A stretch of 64,000 bases of DNA from positions 16,374,889 through 16,438,888 of the forward strand of contig NC_069087.1 of the NCBI RefSeq assembly GCF_947172395.1, given 5' to 3'. The notes under the pieces were generated by a model. That model made no database searches, had not been told where the DNA came from, and saw nothing but the letters and a program-made list of their open reading frames with translations. Positions 44,892 through 55,189 of the stretch are shown here, piece after piece (within the stretch, counting starts at the first letter, position 1; the number at the start of each line of letters is the position of its first letter). This DNA is from Bicyclus anynana (taxonomy: Eukaryota > Arthropoda > Insecta > Lepidoptera > Nymphalidae). The translations under genes were made by a program, and so were the position numbers.

Positions 44892-46024
44892 GCCTTTAGT
44901 TGAAAGGAAAAAGAGAATATTGGTCATTTAAATTACATAGCTAATAAATATTTTTTTTTTCGAAAAAGCGAATGTTCTGTCGGGACGCCAGTTTCATATA
45001 AAGAGGGCAGAATATATTCTGACGTGATGTGATGTGGAGCGGCGGGCGCGGGCGGCGCCGCGGGTGGTCGCTGGCCGCTACACGCCCACAGTTTTATATT
45101 CATTCCACATTTATTACATGAAATATTTTTCATTCATTTCGTCCACATTGAATTAAACTCGGCCCAGTACACTCGCGAGCGTAAACGGCCACAGACTTTG
45201 GAATATAAGCAGAGCGGACTGTAAGATTATTGTTTTAACCTACGACGCAAAAGAGAGTGTATGTTTACAGTATTGTGTGTTTGACTGTGGCATCGTAATT
45301 CTCACACAATTGAATCGGAAGCGGAAGATTTGGAAGCGGATTTTGTAATAAAAAGATTTTGGGAAAAACTTCTTACTGACGACACGCGCTTCGAAAGTCG
45401 TTAGAACTTTTCCGATTTAATCAAATCTTTGTGACCTATTCGTGTCCATTACGTATCTAATTTAGATTCCAAGATTTGACATATACATTACTAGGAGAGG
45501 AAAGAAAATTCCGTCATAAAAAAAATACTATTGGACAGGAAAAACATGGGACCGACCTTCTTATGTAAATTGTATAGGATTGAACATTCCGCAGCGAAGC
45601 CTTCTTGTAGCACGTGTGTGCTGTGAGCAGCTGCACATGGAGGCTTTATCCTGTGTGATCTGAGAGACGCCGCGTTCGATGGTAGGTACTTATTGCTTCG
45701 ATCTCTATCTATATGCAATTAAATTAAGACTTACTCGTGTTCTGTTTTTTTTTTTGTAATATACGAGTTGCATTACATCCCCATTTTAAATTAATTACTT
45801 TCTGAAATATTTACGTGAATTTTTGCATGTCTCACATGGTGTTATTTCTAAACAGAATTCTTCAAATCTCTACATTTGTCGACAGGGACCGGACTTAAAT
45901 CCGAGAGGTAGCTTTTTTGTCACCGACAAGACTATCGCCGAATCCATTCTTAGCTCAAGCTTTTAACTTATTTTGGGGAATAGAAGGGATAATTGATCAT
46001 GTTTCAAATAAAAAAAATAAAAAA
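44892..46024. other. Unassigned DNA
   Basis: No gene recognised. GC-rich patch at 45029-45090 (GCGGGCGCGGGCGGCGCCGC). A TATA-like GGAATATAAGCAGAG at about 45199-45213 has no supported transcript. Confidence 0.4.
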
Positions 46025-46206
46025 ATCTTCAAGGTCAAATATCATTTATTTCAATTATAGACTTAGTAAATAAGCACTTTCAAAATGCTGGTAATAATAT
46101 TATTAGACAATGGTGATAATAATTTGGTCGAAAACGGAAATTAAAGTTATGAGGGTTCCAAACGGGCCTTGGTCCTAGAAAAGTTCACTACAAACTCAGC
46201 CAGGCT
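46025..46206 (-). mobile_element. Retrotransposon tail (family E), minus strand
   Basis: Minus strand: GGCTGAGTTTGTAGTGAACT, AGGACCAAGGCCCGTTTGGA, ACCCTCATAACTTTAATTTC, GCATTTTGAAAGTGCTTATT, AATTGAAATAAATGATATTT. Same module order as 27758-27924. Confidence 0.75.
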
Positions 46207-46275
46207 GGGTTATTCGTTTGTTCGCTTAGATCCAATAATGTTAACGTTGGTTTAGGCAAACTTTAACTAATATTT

Positions 46276-46422
46276 AAAGGTATTGATGATCTCTCTCTCT
46301 CCAGTCGGTCCCTCATGACTGAGGATCGTGACCACCATGGCGAGTTATCTTTTGATATACAATGCTCCTCTATCGAGTGTGGTCGTTGGCCATTTGGACG
46401 GCACTGTAAAAGGTATTGATGA
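46276..46422 (-). mobile_element. LINE fragment with 15-bp target duplication
   Basis: AAAGGTATTGATGAT occurs at 46276-46290 and again at 46408-46422, bracketing a 117-base insert. The insert begins CTCTCTCTCTCC and carries GTCGGTCCCTCATGACTGAG, GATCGTGACCACCATGGCGA, GTGTGGTCGTTGGCCATTTG. I recognise the GGTCCCTCATGACTGAGG motif as a dispersed lepidopteran sequence. If the (CT)n is the reversed 3' tail, the element is on the minus strand and strongly 5' truncated. Confidence 0.75.
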
Positions 46423-47729
46423 TAATCACTTTTAAAACTGGTGGTGATGGCGGGTACTACAGGTTGTGCCATTGTTATCGAAAAATTCTGGTAGTAAGAA
46501 AAAAACACGCAGAGACGCGAACAAAGCTATGTGTAGTGTCGCCTTAGTAAATAATGAATGCACACGACGTAACGTATTACAAGGAATATGTGATGTAATG
46601 GAAAGAGAAGCGCGTCTGTTTGTCTGTGTGTTGTTGCGCCGGACACGCGGATGTTTACACGCATCTCTCAGGAATTTTACACCTAATTGTTAACTTTGCT
46701 CTGAATACTAATTGCGCTCGTTGAAAAGGTTTTGTTTTTCCTGGACAGACAGTCCGGCACAGATCCGATGTTGTGCCGTGGACGCACTGACTACGTACCA
46801 ACATGACCTAAGCCTCCGTGATTAAAGGGCCAGACTCAATAACGAAATGGTCATGGGTTTGAACCTCGTCCGTTGTAATAAGTTGTAACAACTAACGCGT
46901 TTAAGACATGGATATATTGGGTATATATGTAAAAAAATAGCAAATATTATTTTAAAAAATGCCAAACACTTGGATGAATAAACCGCTGGACAAACTTAGA
47001 TGAAATTTGCTCATCAATAAGTTATTCTACTTACGGATTCTTTTAACCCCAACTCACAAGTGTTTCCTTCTGTTCGTGAAAAACGGAGAATATAATTAAT
47101 TATGTACAAATACCTACATCATTTAGAAAGTCATAGCTTATATTTAAAGAATTATTCTCAATAGTTTGTTTATTAAAACACTTCAAACGTTTGTTCGATC
47201 AAAATTTTGGATTAATTTACGGGTCTCTGTGTATGTTTCGCTGTCAGACTTCTCTAAATCCATAAAAGCAATTTTTTTAATTATACTTGGAAAAAATACA
47301 CAGATAAGTGAGTAACTGGCTTTATTTGCCCATGCATTGTGGTTACACGATTTGCAAGATAATGACAATTGTTTTGTAATGCTTAGTTCTTCGTCATCCG
47401 AATTTTTCTCGCAAGTTATCCTGTTGTGTTTTTTTTTGCAATAGAGTTAACGCGTGCGGAATAAAATTATCTCTGCTATGTTTTTTTCTATATGCCGATA
47501 GAGGACACATTCCGTATGCGGTGAGATGAAAAAAGCGAACGTGCATTTGAAATTAAAAATACACGCGTCGATGCGATTCGATGGAAAAACACGTTATAGG
47601 TATTGCGCAATCATCGATGAATTTATCTACAGCGTGGACCTGAGGTTGTAATACCACTAAGTAATGCCTAATAGTCACTTGTCTTGTAAAACTAGAGCCT
47701 GCGATAGCTAGGCTTTTTTTTAAATTTTT
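46423..47729. other. Unassigned DNA
   Basis: No gene recognised. A weak tRNA-like segment, ATGGGTTTGAACCTCGTCCG, at about 46852-46871 may be a worn SINE B box. Confidence 0.4.
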
Positions 47730-48025
47730 TTTTTACTTAAGTTAGCTCTTGACTACGATCACACCTGATGGTAAGTGAAGATGCAATCTAAGATGGAAGC
47801 GGGCTAACTTGTTAGGAGGAGGACGAAAATCCACACAAATTTCGGTTTCTACACGATATCGTATCGGAACGTTAAATCGCTTGGTTTGTAACTAGCCACG
47901 AGCGTAGCCTCTCACCAGCCAGACCTGGACCAATTAAGAAAACCTCAATGGGCCCATGGGCCTAGCCAAGCAACCCAGGACCTCCGTCTTGAAATTCACC
48001 GCGTACGCCACTGCGTCACGGAGGA
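47730..48025 (-). mobile_element. tRNA-derived SINE (family A), near full length
   Basis: Minus strand: CCTCCGTGACGCAGTGGCGT (A-box area), TTTCAAGACGGAGGTCCTGG, GTTGCTTGGCTAGGCCCATG (B box lost), TTGAGGTTTTCTTAATTGGT, CCAGGTCTGGCTGGTGAGAG, the AAGCGATTTAACGTTCCGAT core and CATCAGGTGTGATCGTAGTC. A gap of about 15 bases removes the GTACCGCC part. Confidence 0.88.
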
Positions 48026-48535
48026 TGTCAATTTAGTAACAGAGGGTCATAAACAGAAAATGCTTACTGGCAAGAAAAACAGCCTATAATGAAGATACAT
48101 TTAGGATTTTTCCGAGACTGAATTCTTCCGGAGAAGTAATATCGCTAAGCTTAGTGTTGCCTCAGAATTCATGTAGTTTTGCTGCTAAATCTCGCCAGCT
48201 CGCTTATCAAATTTTATTTGTTATAGGTATTGTACTATAGGAACCTACGTTCTTTTGCTGACCTTACTTTTAGATTTTAAGGTTAAGGTCGGACCTTTAA
48301 AATGATTTGACGATGTCCATCTATTTATGAGGCGGAATATAAAACAATACCACATTACCATGACATTACAATTAACACGTGTCTTGGGGAATGATTGACG
48401 CCTATTACGAAATACCGCTTCTGGTGCCGCCCTACTCGCGTAGTAATGAATGAAACAATTTTTGTCACATGTCATTTACCGGTACTAATAAATGTCATTA
48501 CTGTCTTAAGTTCTACTGTATTTTTAATTGTTTAT

Positions 48536-48537
<2 letters not shown>

Positions 48538-48618
<81 letters not shown>
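48538..48618. repeat. Uninterrupted (CAT)27 microsatellite
   Basis: Exactly 27 perfect CAT units. It adjoins the 3' end of the minus-strand RTE fragment, whose normal tail is ATGATG...; the array is therefore the expanded retrotransposon tail. Frames of poly-Ile, poly-His and poly-Asp through it are not genes. Confidence 0.95.
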
Positions 48619-48898
48619 AATCATAATCAGCCGATGGACGTCCACTGCAGGACATAGGCCTTTTATAGGGACTTCCAAACATCACGATACTGGGCCACCT
48701 GCATCCAGCAAATCCCTGCGACTCGCTTGATGTCGTCAGTCCACCTGGTGGGGGGTTGGCCAACACTGCGCTTACTAGTGCGGGGTCGCCATTCCATCAC
48801 TTTGGGACCCAAACGTCCATCGGCTCTTCGAACTATTTGCCCCGCCCATTGCCACTTCAGCTTCGCAACTCGTTGAGCTATGTCGGTGACTTTGGTTG
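48619..48898 (-). mobile_element. RTE-type LINE C-terminus, best-preserved copy
   Basis: On the minus strand, from 48898 down, the frame reads TKVTDIAQRVAKLKWQWAGQ, IVRRADGRLGPKVMEWRPRT, SKRSVGQPPTRWTDDIKRVA, GICWMQVAQYRDVWKSL, a stop, KAYVLQWTSIG, and the natural stop. Only one premature stop interrupts about 90 codons. This is the extreme C-terminal part of the ORF, past the reverse-transcriptase core. The element is 5' truncated (ends at 48898) and has an ATTATGATT spacer before the (ATG)n tail. Confidence 0.9.
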
Positions 48899-49320
48899 TT
48901 GTTGGTTAAGTATATTTATCATATATTTATCATGTAATTATCAGACAATTTACATTGGCTTACATGGGGCCTCGTCTTTCCTTAAATAAATACGAGTAAC
49001 GTGTTCTTTAGATTGGCCACGTGTTGTTATATTTATTTAAAAAAAAAAACAACAGAAATAAAATTTTGGCTTCGATATCAACATTTCTAAAATTTATAAA
49101 AATATTTCAAATAATATTTTAAAATACGTCCATTTTGTTGTTGGAAGGCTGTTAAAAATTTTCGAATCAGATATTTTTTGAATTGAAATCGACGTTCTTA
49201 TATCTGTAAAATAAAAGGAAGAAACAATAAATGTTGGTAAGAAAAATAATAAAAACAATATCGCTCGGTTATTACTTATTATTATTTGCGTTAATTGTAT
49301 GCAATAAAAAAGGATATGTA
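48899..49320. other. AT-rich DNA
   Basis: Nothing recognised. Confidence 0.4.
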
Positions 49321-49690
49321 GTTATTATTCGCTCAATTGAATCAACACATCTATGTATCACTCGAAGCAACTTTGTAAAGACGTCCTTCGTAGATGGGAT
49401 CTTTTTTATTTGTTGGCCCTATAATAGCCTGTTCGTTAAGATAACGCAAAGAAATCCATTGTCCCGTGTCACATTTAACTAAAATAAGAATTGTAATAAA
49501 TGACAAAACAATAACAGTTATTATTCGCTTAAGCAAACGACACGGCTATTTATCATTCGAAGCAACTTTGTAAGTGCATCTTTAGTCGGTGGAAAATGTT
49601 TTATTATTTTTTATTTACCCTGTAATAGTGTCTGTAAGATAACGCCAAGAAAATAAATGTCCTGTTTTACATTTTGTCTCTCATCCCCTG
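49321..49690. repeat. Two tandem units of about 196 bp
   Basis: Unit 1 starts at 49321 (GTTATTATTCGCTCAATTGA) and unit 2 at 49517 (GTTATTATTCGCTTAAGCAA). They share TATCA.TCGAAGCAACTTTG, a TTTTTTATTT(G/A) stretch, CCCT(A/G)TAATAG, GATAACGC(C)AAGAAA and TGTC(C)..TTTTACATTT-like ends. Divergence is considerable. No known family. Confidence 0.8.
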
Positions 49691-49837
49691 TCATGTAATT
49701 TAGGAGTCAAGACCATAGATATACCAAGTGTAGATCTACACATTAGCTAAAAGTTTAAAACTAATTATTTAAGTGATTTATCGATATGCATATGTATATT
49801 ATTCGAGTTACAGGTAGCTACTGTAGGAGATACTAGC

Positions 49838-50024
49838 TTCATCATATCAGCCGATGGACGTCCACTGCAGGACATAGGCCTTTTGTAGGGACTTCCAAAC
49901 ATCACAATCCTGAGCAGCGTGCATCCAGCGAATCCCTGCAACTCGCTTGATGTCGTCAATCCACCTGGTGGGGGGTCGACAAACACTGCGCTTTCTAGTG
50001 CGGGGTCGTTATTCCAGCACCTTT
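49838..50024 (-). mobile_element. RTE-type LINE 3' end
   Basis: TTCATCATATCAGCCGATGG, ACGTCCACTGCAGGACATAG, GCCTTTTGTAGGGACTTCCA, CATCCAGCGAATCCCTGCAA, CTCGCTTGATGTCGTCAATC and GTGGGGGGTCGACAAACACT match the copy at 48619-48898 in the same orientation. It stops near ATTCCAGCACCTTT, so only about the last 55 codons remain, with a short, unexpanded tail. Confidence 0.88.
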
Positions 50025-51009
50025 AACCCAGTTACTGGCTTAAAACAAATTATTTAAACACGTGATTTTTCGAAATGTCATATTTTTCGATTTACAGGCG
50101 GGGTGCCACTGTAAGTATATTGAGAAATATATTGTATGTTATGTGAAGGTAGTAAATAAATCAACACCTGAATTCCTTCACACATCAATTGAATACCAAT
50201 TTACTTTTGTAATCTTTACTATTCCATAGTAGTATTCTCTAACGGACTACTACGGAGAGAGTCCCTCTCTCTCTCTCTCTCCCCCCTATCTCTTGAAGTA
50301 TAAGCTAATAATTCCCTTTGTTGGATAAAGGTATAAGGCCAAAAAAAATACTGATGATGATGATGATTATAATTATTAACTATGGTCTTTTATTTACGAG
50401 AAATGGTACAACAAGTGAACCCCATTATAATAAGTTGATAAATTCTTCATTGCTTATGAGGTATAATTCTGCGTTGTATGATGTCAATGGTCAACCCTTT
50501 TTTGTCCGTCTGTCGTTCACTATTGACACAATGGTCGGCGGGACAGGAGGGTTGAGTTTTTCTGTCGAAAGTGATTTGTTACAGACCGCCAAGGTTTACT
50601 GACTCGTATACGTGACGTGATTTGTTGGTTAACTGCATGTTTTTCCGCTGTTTAACTTTTACGAGAGAACATTTTGAGATACGTGGACTAATTTGTTCGA
50701 GAATGAAATTTGAAAGCAATATAAGTTTTAGGAGAGTCATCCAATATAAAAAATTGACTTTAAATATATTTAGTTAATTCACAAGTAGCTCGTACACTTC
50801 GTATTTACCAGATGAGTGATTTAGTTATTATTCTCGGACGAAATTACAACCCATTGAAGTTACCGAATTGATGAATACTTCCCTCATCTAAGACATATGT
50901 CTATTGGCCACGCTGGCCCAATGCGGACTGATAGACTCTCTGTTCTTCTTCTTCTTCGGTAGAATTCTTATTATTTAATTATTATAATAGAAATTGGCTT
51001 GACGCCAAT
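50025..51009. other. Unassigned DNA with small repeats
   Basis: (TC)n at 50264-50280. A family B SINE scrap, minus strand, at about 50911-50936 (CCACGCTGGCCCAATGCGGA). (TTC)n at about 50943-50957. The 94-codon frame at 50318-50602 matches nothing I know. Confidence 0.4.
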
Positions 51010-51190
51010 GGTATGATGCCAATGTTTACCACTTTAGGAAATGTGTAATTCATACATTCATGCTTAACTTGCTTTGTTGATATTAGAAGTATTTTGATTT
51101 AACTAGTATAACACAACATTATCAAGGATGACAAAATTGCACGCGCTTATAAAAGCGCCTGTTTTAAAGTGCGTAGTGTGTACTAGCACT
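51010..51190 (+). repeat. 180-bp direct repeat, left copy
   Basis: Opens GGTATGATGCCAATGTTTAC and ends GCGTAGTGTGTACTAGCACT. Shares most of its length with 52848-53024: GGAAATGTGT, TTTTGATTTAACTAGTATAA, TTGCACGCGCTTATAAAAGC. It contains a TATA-like CTTATAAAAGCG inside a GCGCTT/AAGCGC palindrome. Confidence 0.85.
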
Positions 51191-51346
51191 ATTTTTTTAT
51201 ATTTGACGAACTGAACAACGAGCTGAGCCAAGCATAGAGTCAAATATTGCTACGAACATCTTGAGAATTCTAGCACTTTATTCGACGCTTGTCGAAGAGA
51301 TACTCGTATACTTCATGAAAATGTCAGACTTGACGGTCGCGTGTGC

Positions 51347-51394
51347 TGCTCGCTAGAATGCTCGCCAGAATGCTCGATAGTATGCTCGCTAGAA
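51347..51394. repeat. Four 12-bp units (TGCTCGCTAGAA)
   Basis: TGCTCGCTAGAA, TGCTCGCCAGAA, TGCTCGATAGTA, TGCTCGCTAGAA in exact 12-base register, followed by a partial TGTACTCG. Confidence 0.9.
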
Positions 51395-51776
51395 TGTACT
51401 CGTATTTTTCTGTGATGTAACATTCGCGCGAATGCTCATTACAAGTGAATGCTCAAGTCTATCAGCACCTTTACGCATTTTATTGGCAGAACATCGCATT
51501 CAAGCTTAGTGCCGACTTTCTCGTGTATTCACAGTGTCTATTAACCTCATGTCAATGGTCAATCATAAACTTATGTTTATTAAAGCTGAACGTACGCATT
51601 CAGCATAAACAATGCGTGTGCGCACAATAAAATATACGTTATTATATCCGTATTAACATACGCGTATGAATATCGCTTGTAATGCGACTTGACACACATC
51701 GCCAACAAATTAATATCACAGTGATGTAACAGACACGAGTAAGTCGGTTGAGCAATTTCAAAAATATTGTTTTTAT

Positions 51777-51838
51777 CAGTGGGCAAGGCATATAGTTCGA
51801 AGAGCCGATGGACGTTGGGGTCCCAAGGTGTTGGAATG
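51777..51838 (+). mobile_element. RTE-type LINE scrap
   Basis: GTGGGCAAGGCATATAGTTC, GAAGAGCCGATGGACGTTGG, GGTCCCAAGGTGTTGGAATG, cut on both sides. Corresponds to the AGHIVRRADGRWGPKVLE part. Confidence 0.85.
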
Positions 51839-51969
51839 ATTGATCAAATTGACAAACTGATCTAATATTGTGTCTTATAGAATCAAAACATTGTCAAACT
51901 AAGGCCGCGCAGCCATAATGGGAGCAGCGTTTAACAGCTGTTTCAAACTCTAAATTCTCTCCTGAAAGC

Positions 51970-52010
51970 AGTGGCGTGCACTTCATAGATGCATAAATAC
52001 ACTGAATACT
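51970..52010. mobile_element. hAT-type MITE, one end only
   Basis: CAGTGGCGTGCACTTCATAG, ATGCATAAATAC matches the end (read inverted) of the element at 63515-63626. The other end is missing. Confidence 0.7.
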
Positions 52011-52847
52011 CTGTGGATTCATTACGAACCTGTGTTGGGGGGAGAAAGGTTTGCATTTTTATAAAATTTGTCTGTCTACTCTAGTTAATAACCTTGTGTA
52101 CGCTACTACCTGAAAAACTAATTAAAATAAGGATGCCGATGACTTAATTTCATAGTGTTATAAAGAAAGTTGATGTGCTCGTAACTCCAATATTACGTCT
52201 GACAACTTGAGTATTTACTCTTGACACTCTCTCAGCGTTTTCCTCTCGTCGTCGAGTACGATATTATTAATTTATTCAACGACACGTGCTCGGAATATAC
52301 GAGAGCATGCGAAAGGGAATGTTGTGCGTAAAATATATATCTTGTAAGCGCGAATAGAAAGTTTCGGTGTGCTCTCGTACTCCGTGTAACTCTGTAAGCG
52401 ACGAGTACTTAGTATAAATTGCAGACACTGAAAGCCTTAGAGCTAGAGCACACTGCGCGTTGCGTTGCGTGTGAAACGCGCGTGTGTACACGTAGCGTTA
52501 TCTGTTGGTGAATATTGACGCGCTCGTTTATGATGTGCAACTGTTGGATATTTTTACAGACGGTTTACCTGAGACATATATACTCCATTTACTTTTCATA
52601 AAAATGGCTCACAAAAAAATTTCCCAATGCTAACTGGGGAGCAACTATTTGTTTACAAGTTTTCATATAATCTTCTGTCAGTTCCGTGAGCCTTGCGAAT
52701 AACAGTGATCATCAAGTCTATGTCCCGTAGGTACAGTGTATGTCGTTGCGTTTTACGCTTATTCTAAACTACTATACTATTTCACGTTTAATGAACGAAA
52801 GCTACGAAAAGTTACGATGTGGCAGTAACCGACCGAAGAATCGTTTT
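52011..52847. other. Unassigned DNA between the 180-bp repeats
   Basis: No gene recognised. CG-rich GCGCGTTGCGTTGCGTGTGA at about 52456-52475, followed by an AAACGCGCG inverse. Confidence 0.4.
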
Positions 52848-53024
52848 GGCATGATGCCAATGTTTACCAATCAAGGAAATGTGTCATACTTGCATTCAAG
52901 CTTATCTTGTTTTGTTGAGTTTAGAACTATTTTGATTTAACTAGTATAACATTGTCAAGGATGCCAAAATTGCACGCGCTTATTAAAGCGCCCGTGACAA
53001 AGCGCGTAGTGTGTACTAGCACTA
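52848..53024 (+). repeat. 180-bp direct repeat, right copy
   Basis: Opens GGCATGATGCCAATGTTTAC and ends GCGTAGTGTGTACTAGCACT. Same strand as 51010-51190, offset by about 1.84 kb. Here the TATA-like site reads CTTATTAAAGCG. Confidence 0.85.
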
Positions 53025-54110
53025 AATTTCTGCTCGGAAGTGAGATAATATGAAATTTAGTGTAATGGGCGCGTGGCTTTAGTTTTACGCTCAGTAGGTA
53101 CTTGCCCACTTTATGTTACGGCTGTAAGGAGAGTGCTGACGGTTTAAGTGTTGCTTAAACAATTTCTATTATTCATATTCGAGATAGGCAATGGTGTCAA
53201 TCGTTGATACTTACGAATATATCCGAACCACGAGAGGCTGTTATATAAAATGTACTTATTAAAACAAAATCCATTTGACAATTTTGTTGGCTGGCGTAAG
53301 GATGGAGGAATATAAATTTTTAATGAAAATTTAAAATTATATGAGGACGAAGTCATGTGAACCACTTCTACTCGGTTGTACTCGTAGGTATAGATGTCAG
53401 CGCGCTTGTTGGTATAATAGTTACTATATGTGGCCTCGATGTCCTGGATTCGACACCTGGCTCTGACTGTGACATATTAAGCTTTTATTTCTTCACAGAA
53501 ACTCAGTAAAATCTCTCAGCCGTGAGTCTAGAAGTTTGTAGTATCACATCCCCGTCAAGGTACATTTCGATTTTTGTTCGTTACAGAATCTTCAGCGTTT
53601 TCACACCAACGCGTTGTCTTTTAACTGTAAAACTCTTGTCTGTACGGTTTACCACTACATCTATAGACAAACTGACTTCCAAAAGTAGGCAAACAATAAA
53701 AGGAATATGGAATACAATAACACTTTTACAATGCCTTTCAAGTAACACTTCCTTGTAGCATTGAGCTCCAGTCACAATAAGGCTTTTAGCTCGCAACATC
53801 CGTTTGGTTCTTAGCACCTCGTCATTCGAGAATACAGTGTTTATTGCTACTGCAATCTATAATACTAATAAAGGTATTATGGCAATGTGATAATGCATAC
53901 ATTTTAGAAAGCGGGCCTTATGTATCCATGAATAAAATAAATTCTGTTTAACCGTAGTTAAAAATGAAGAGTTTTTCAAATCGATTGAGTTATTTGTATG
54001 AGTTGTTGTGAGTGAGTCGTTTCACACGCGTAGTTCTCGATGTTTTTGAGTTACATTGTAACATAATAAAACATGCTATAAGTATGATGTTACCTCTTTA
54101 TAAAACAACC
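53025..54110. other. Unassigned DNA
   Basis: No gene recognised. A B-box-like GGATTCGACACC at about 53447-53460 may be a worn SINE head. Overlapping 78-codon frames on both strands (53522-53817) match nothing I know. Confidence 0.4.
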
Positions 54111-54270
54111 GGATGCCTGCGACTTCGTCCGCGTAATTCTACCACTACCCTACCCTACTCTCACCCTACACCTACCCTATGTCCGTCTCCTGGTTCTAAG
54201 CTACCTCTCCACCAGTTTTCAGCGAAATCGGTCCATCCGTTCTTGAGTTATAAATAGTGATATAGATACG
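54111..54270 (+). mobile_element. Retrotransposon tail (family D-like)
   Basis: GGATGCCTGCGACTTCGTCC, GCGTAATTC, a pyrimidine-rich CCCTACCCTACTCTCACC stretch, TTTTCAGCGAAATCGGTCCA, CCGTTCTTGAGTTATAAATA, GTGATATAGATACG. The ACTTCGTCCGCG..AAATCGGTCCA..CGTTCTTGAGTTAT plan is a common lepidopteran retrotransposon tail. Confidence 0.75.
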
Positions 54271-54678
54271 AGTAGATTAGTTTGGATTCCCACACAGTGT
54301 GGAATTTCACTCGTATAGAATAACAAAATGATGTTCAAAGTTTTCTTACTATGAAGTTATTATGAAATCCGTGTTACAAAGAAATAACATTATGTTCTAG
54401 CCATAATAGAGATAATATTTCATCCACAAACTCGACCCGCTTTTTTCCCATTATACTACATTTTTATTCTGTTCATGTTACATATTAACAGACGACCCAA
54501 CTTAGTTGGAACCGAACGTTAAACTTTGTTGGATGTTCGCTTGTATCGTTACATGATACTTTTAGCTACATTGTGTTGTATTAATTGTATTAATTTTGCG
54601 CATATAAACTATTAGATATACAGAGCACGAAAAGTTATTAAATTAAAAACTTTTATTAACATTACTTGATTATAACCT

Positions 54679-54846
54679 ACTAGCCGACGTCCCGCGGTTT
54701 CACCCGCATATTTCATATTGCAGTAAGAATGCGGGGATGAAATATGGCCTATGACACTCACAAATAACGTGGCTTTCTAGTGGTAAAAGAATTTTCACAA
54801 TCGGTTTAGTAGATCCAGAAATTATTTCTTTATAATATTAGTGATG
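54679..54846 (+). mobile_element. Retrotransposon tail (family C relative)
   Basis: ACTAGCCGACGTCCCGCGGT, TTCACCCGCAT, GAAATATGGCCTATGACACT, GTGGCTTTCTAGTGGTAAAA, GAATTTTCACAATCGGTTTA, then TTTATAATATTAGTGATGTA. Same module plan as 59391-59596, with a different middle. Confidence 0.8.
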
Positions 54847-54920
54847 TAAATACTAGTGCTAACATAGTCTTAGTCACTTAAGACATACTCCTAAAATGTA
54901 CTTACCTATTACCAATTCTG

Positions 54921-55189
54921 GGTCCACTGCAGGACATAGGCCTTTTGTAGAGACTTCCAAACATCACGATACTGAGCCACCTGCATCCAGCGAATCCCTG
55001 CGACTCGCTTGATATCATCAGTCCACCTGGTGGGGGGTCGACCAACACTGCGCTTTCTAGTGCGAGGTCGCCATTCCAGCACTTTGGGACCCCACCGTCC
55101 ATCGGCTCAACAAACTATGTGCCCCTCGCATTGCCACTTCAGCTACGCAACTCGTTGAGATATGTCGGTGACTTTGGTCCTTTTGCGGA
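54921..55189 (-). mobile_element. RTE-type LINE C-terminal fragment
   Basis: GGTCCACTGCAGGACATAGG, CCACCTGCATCCAGCGAATC, CACCTGGTGGGGGGTCGACC, GCCATTCCAGCACTTTGGGA, CATTGCCACTTCAGCTACGC, GATATGTCGGTGACTTTGGT. The minus frame includes VGRPPTRWTDDIKRVAG. The 3' tail is missing and the 5' part stops at CCTTTTGCGGA. Confidence 0.9.

Noticed and set aside
48395..48766. Frames of poly-Ile, poly-His and poly-Asp
   Set aside because: They are translations of the (CAT)27 microsatellite and adjoining RTE tail.
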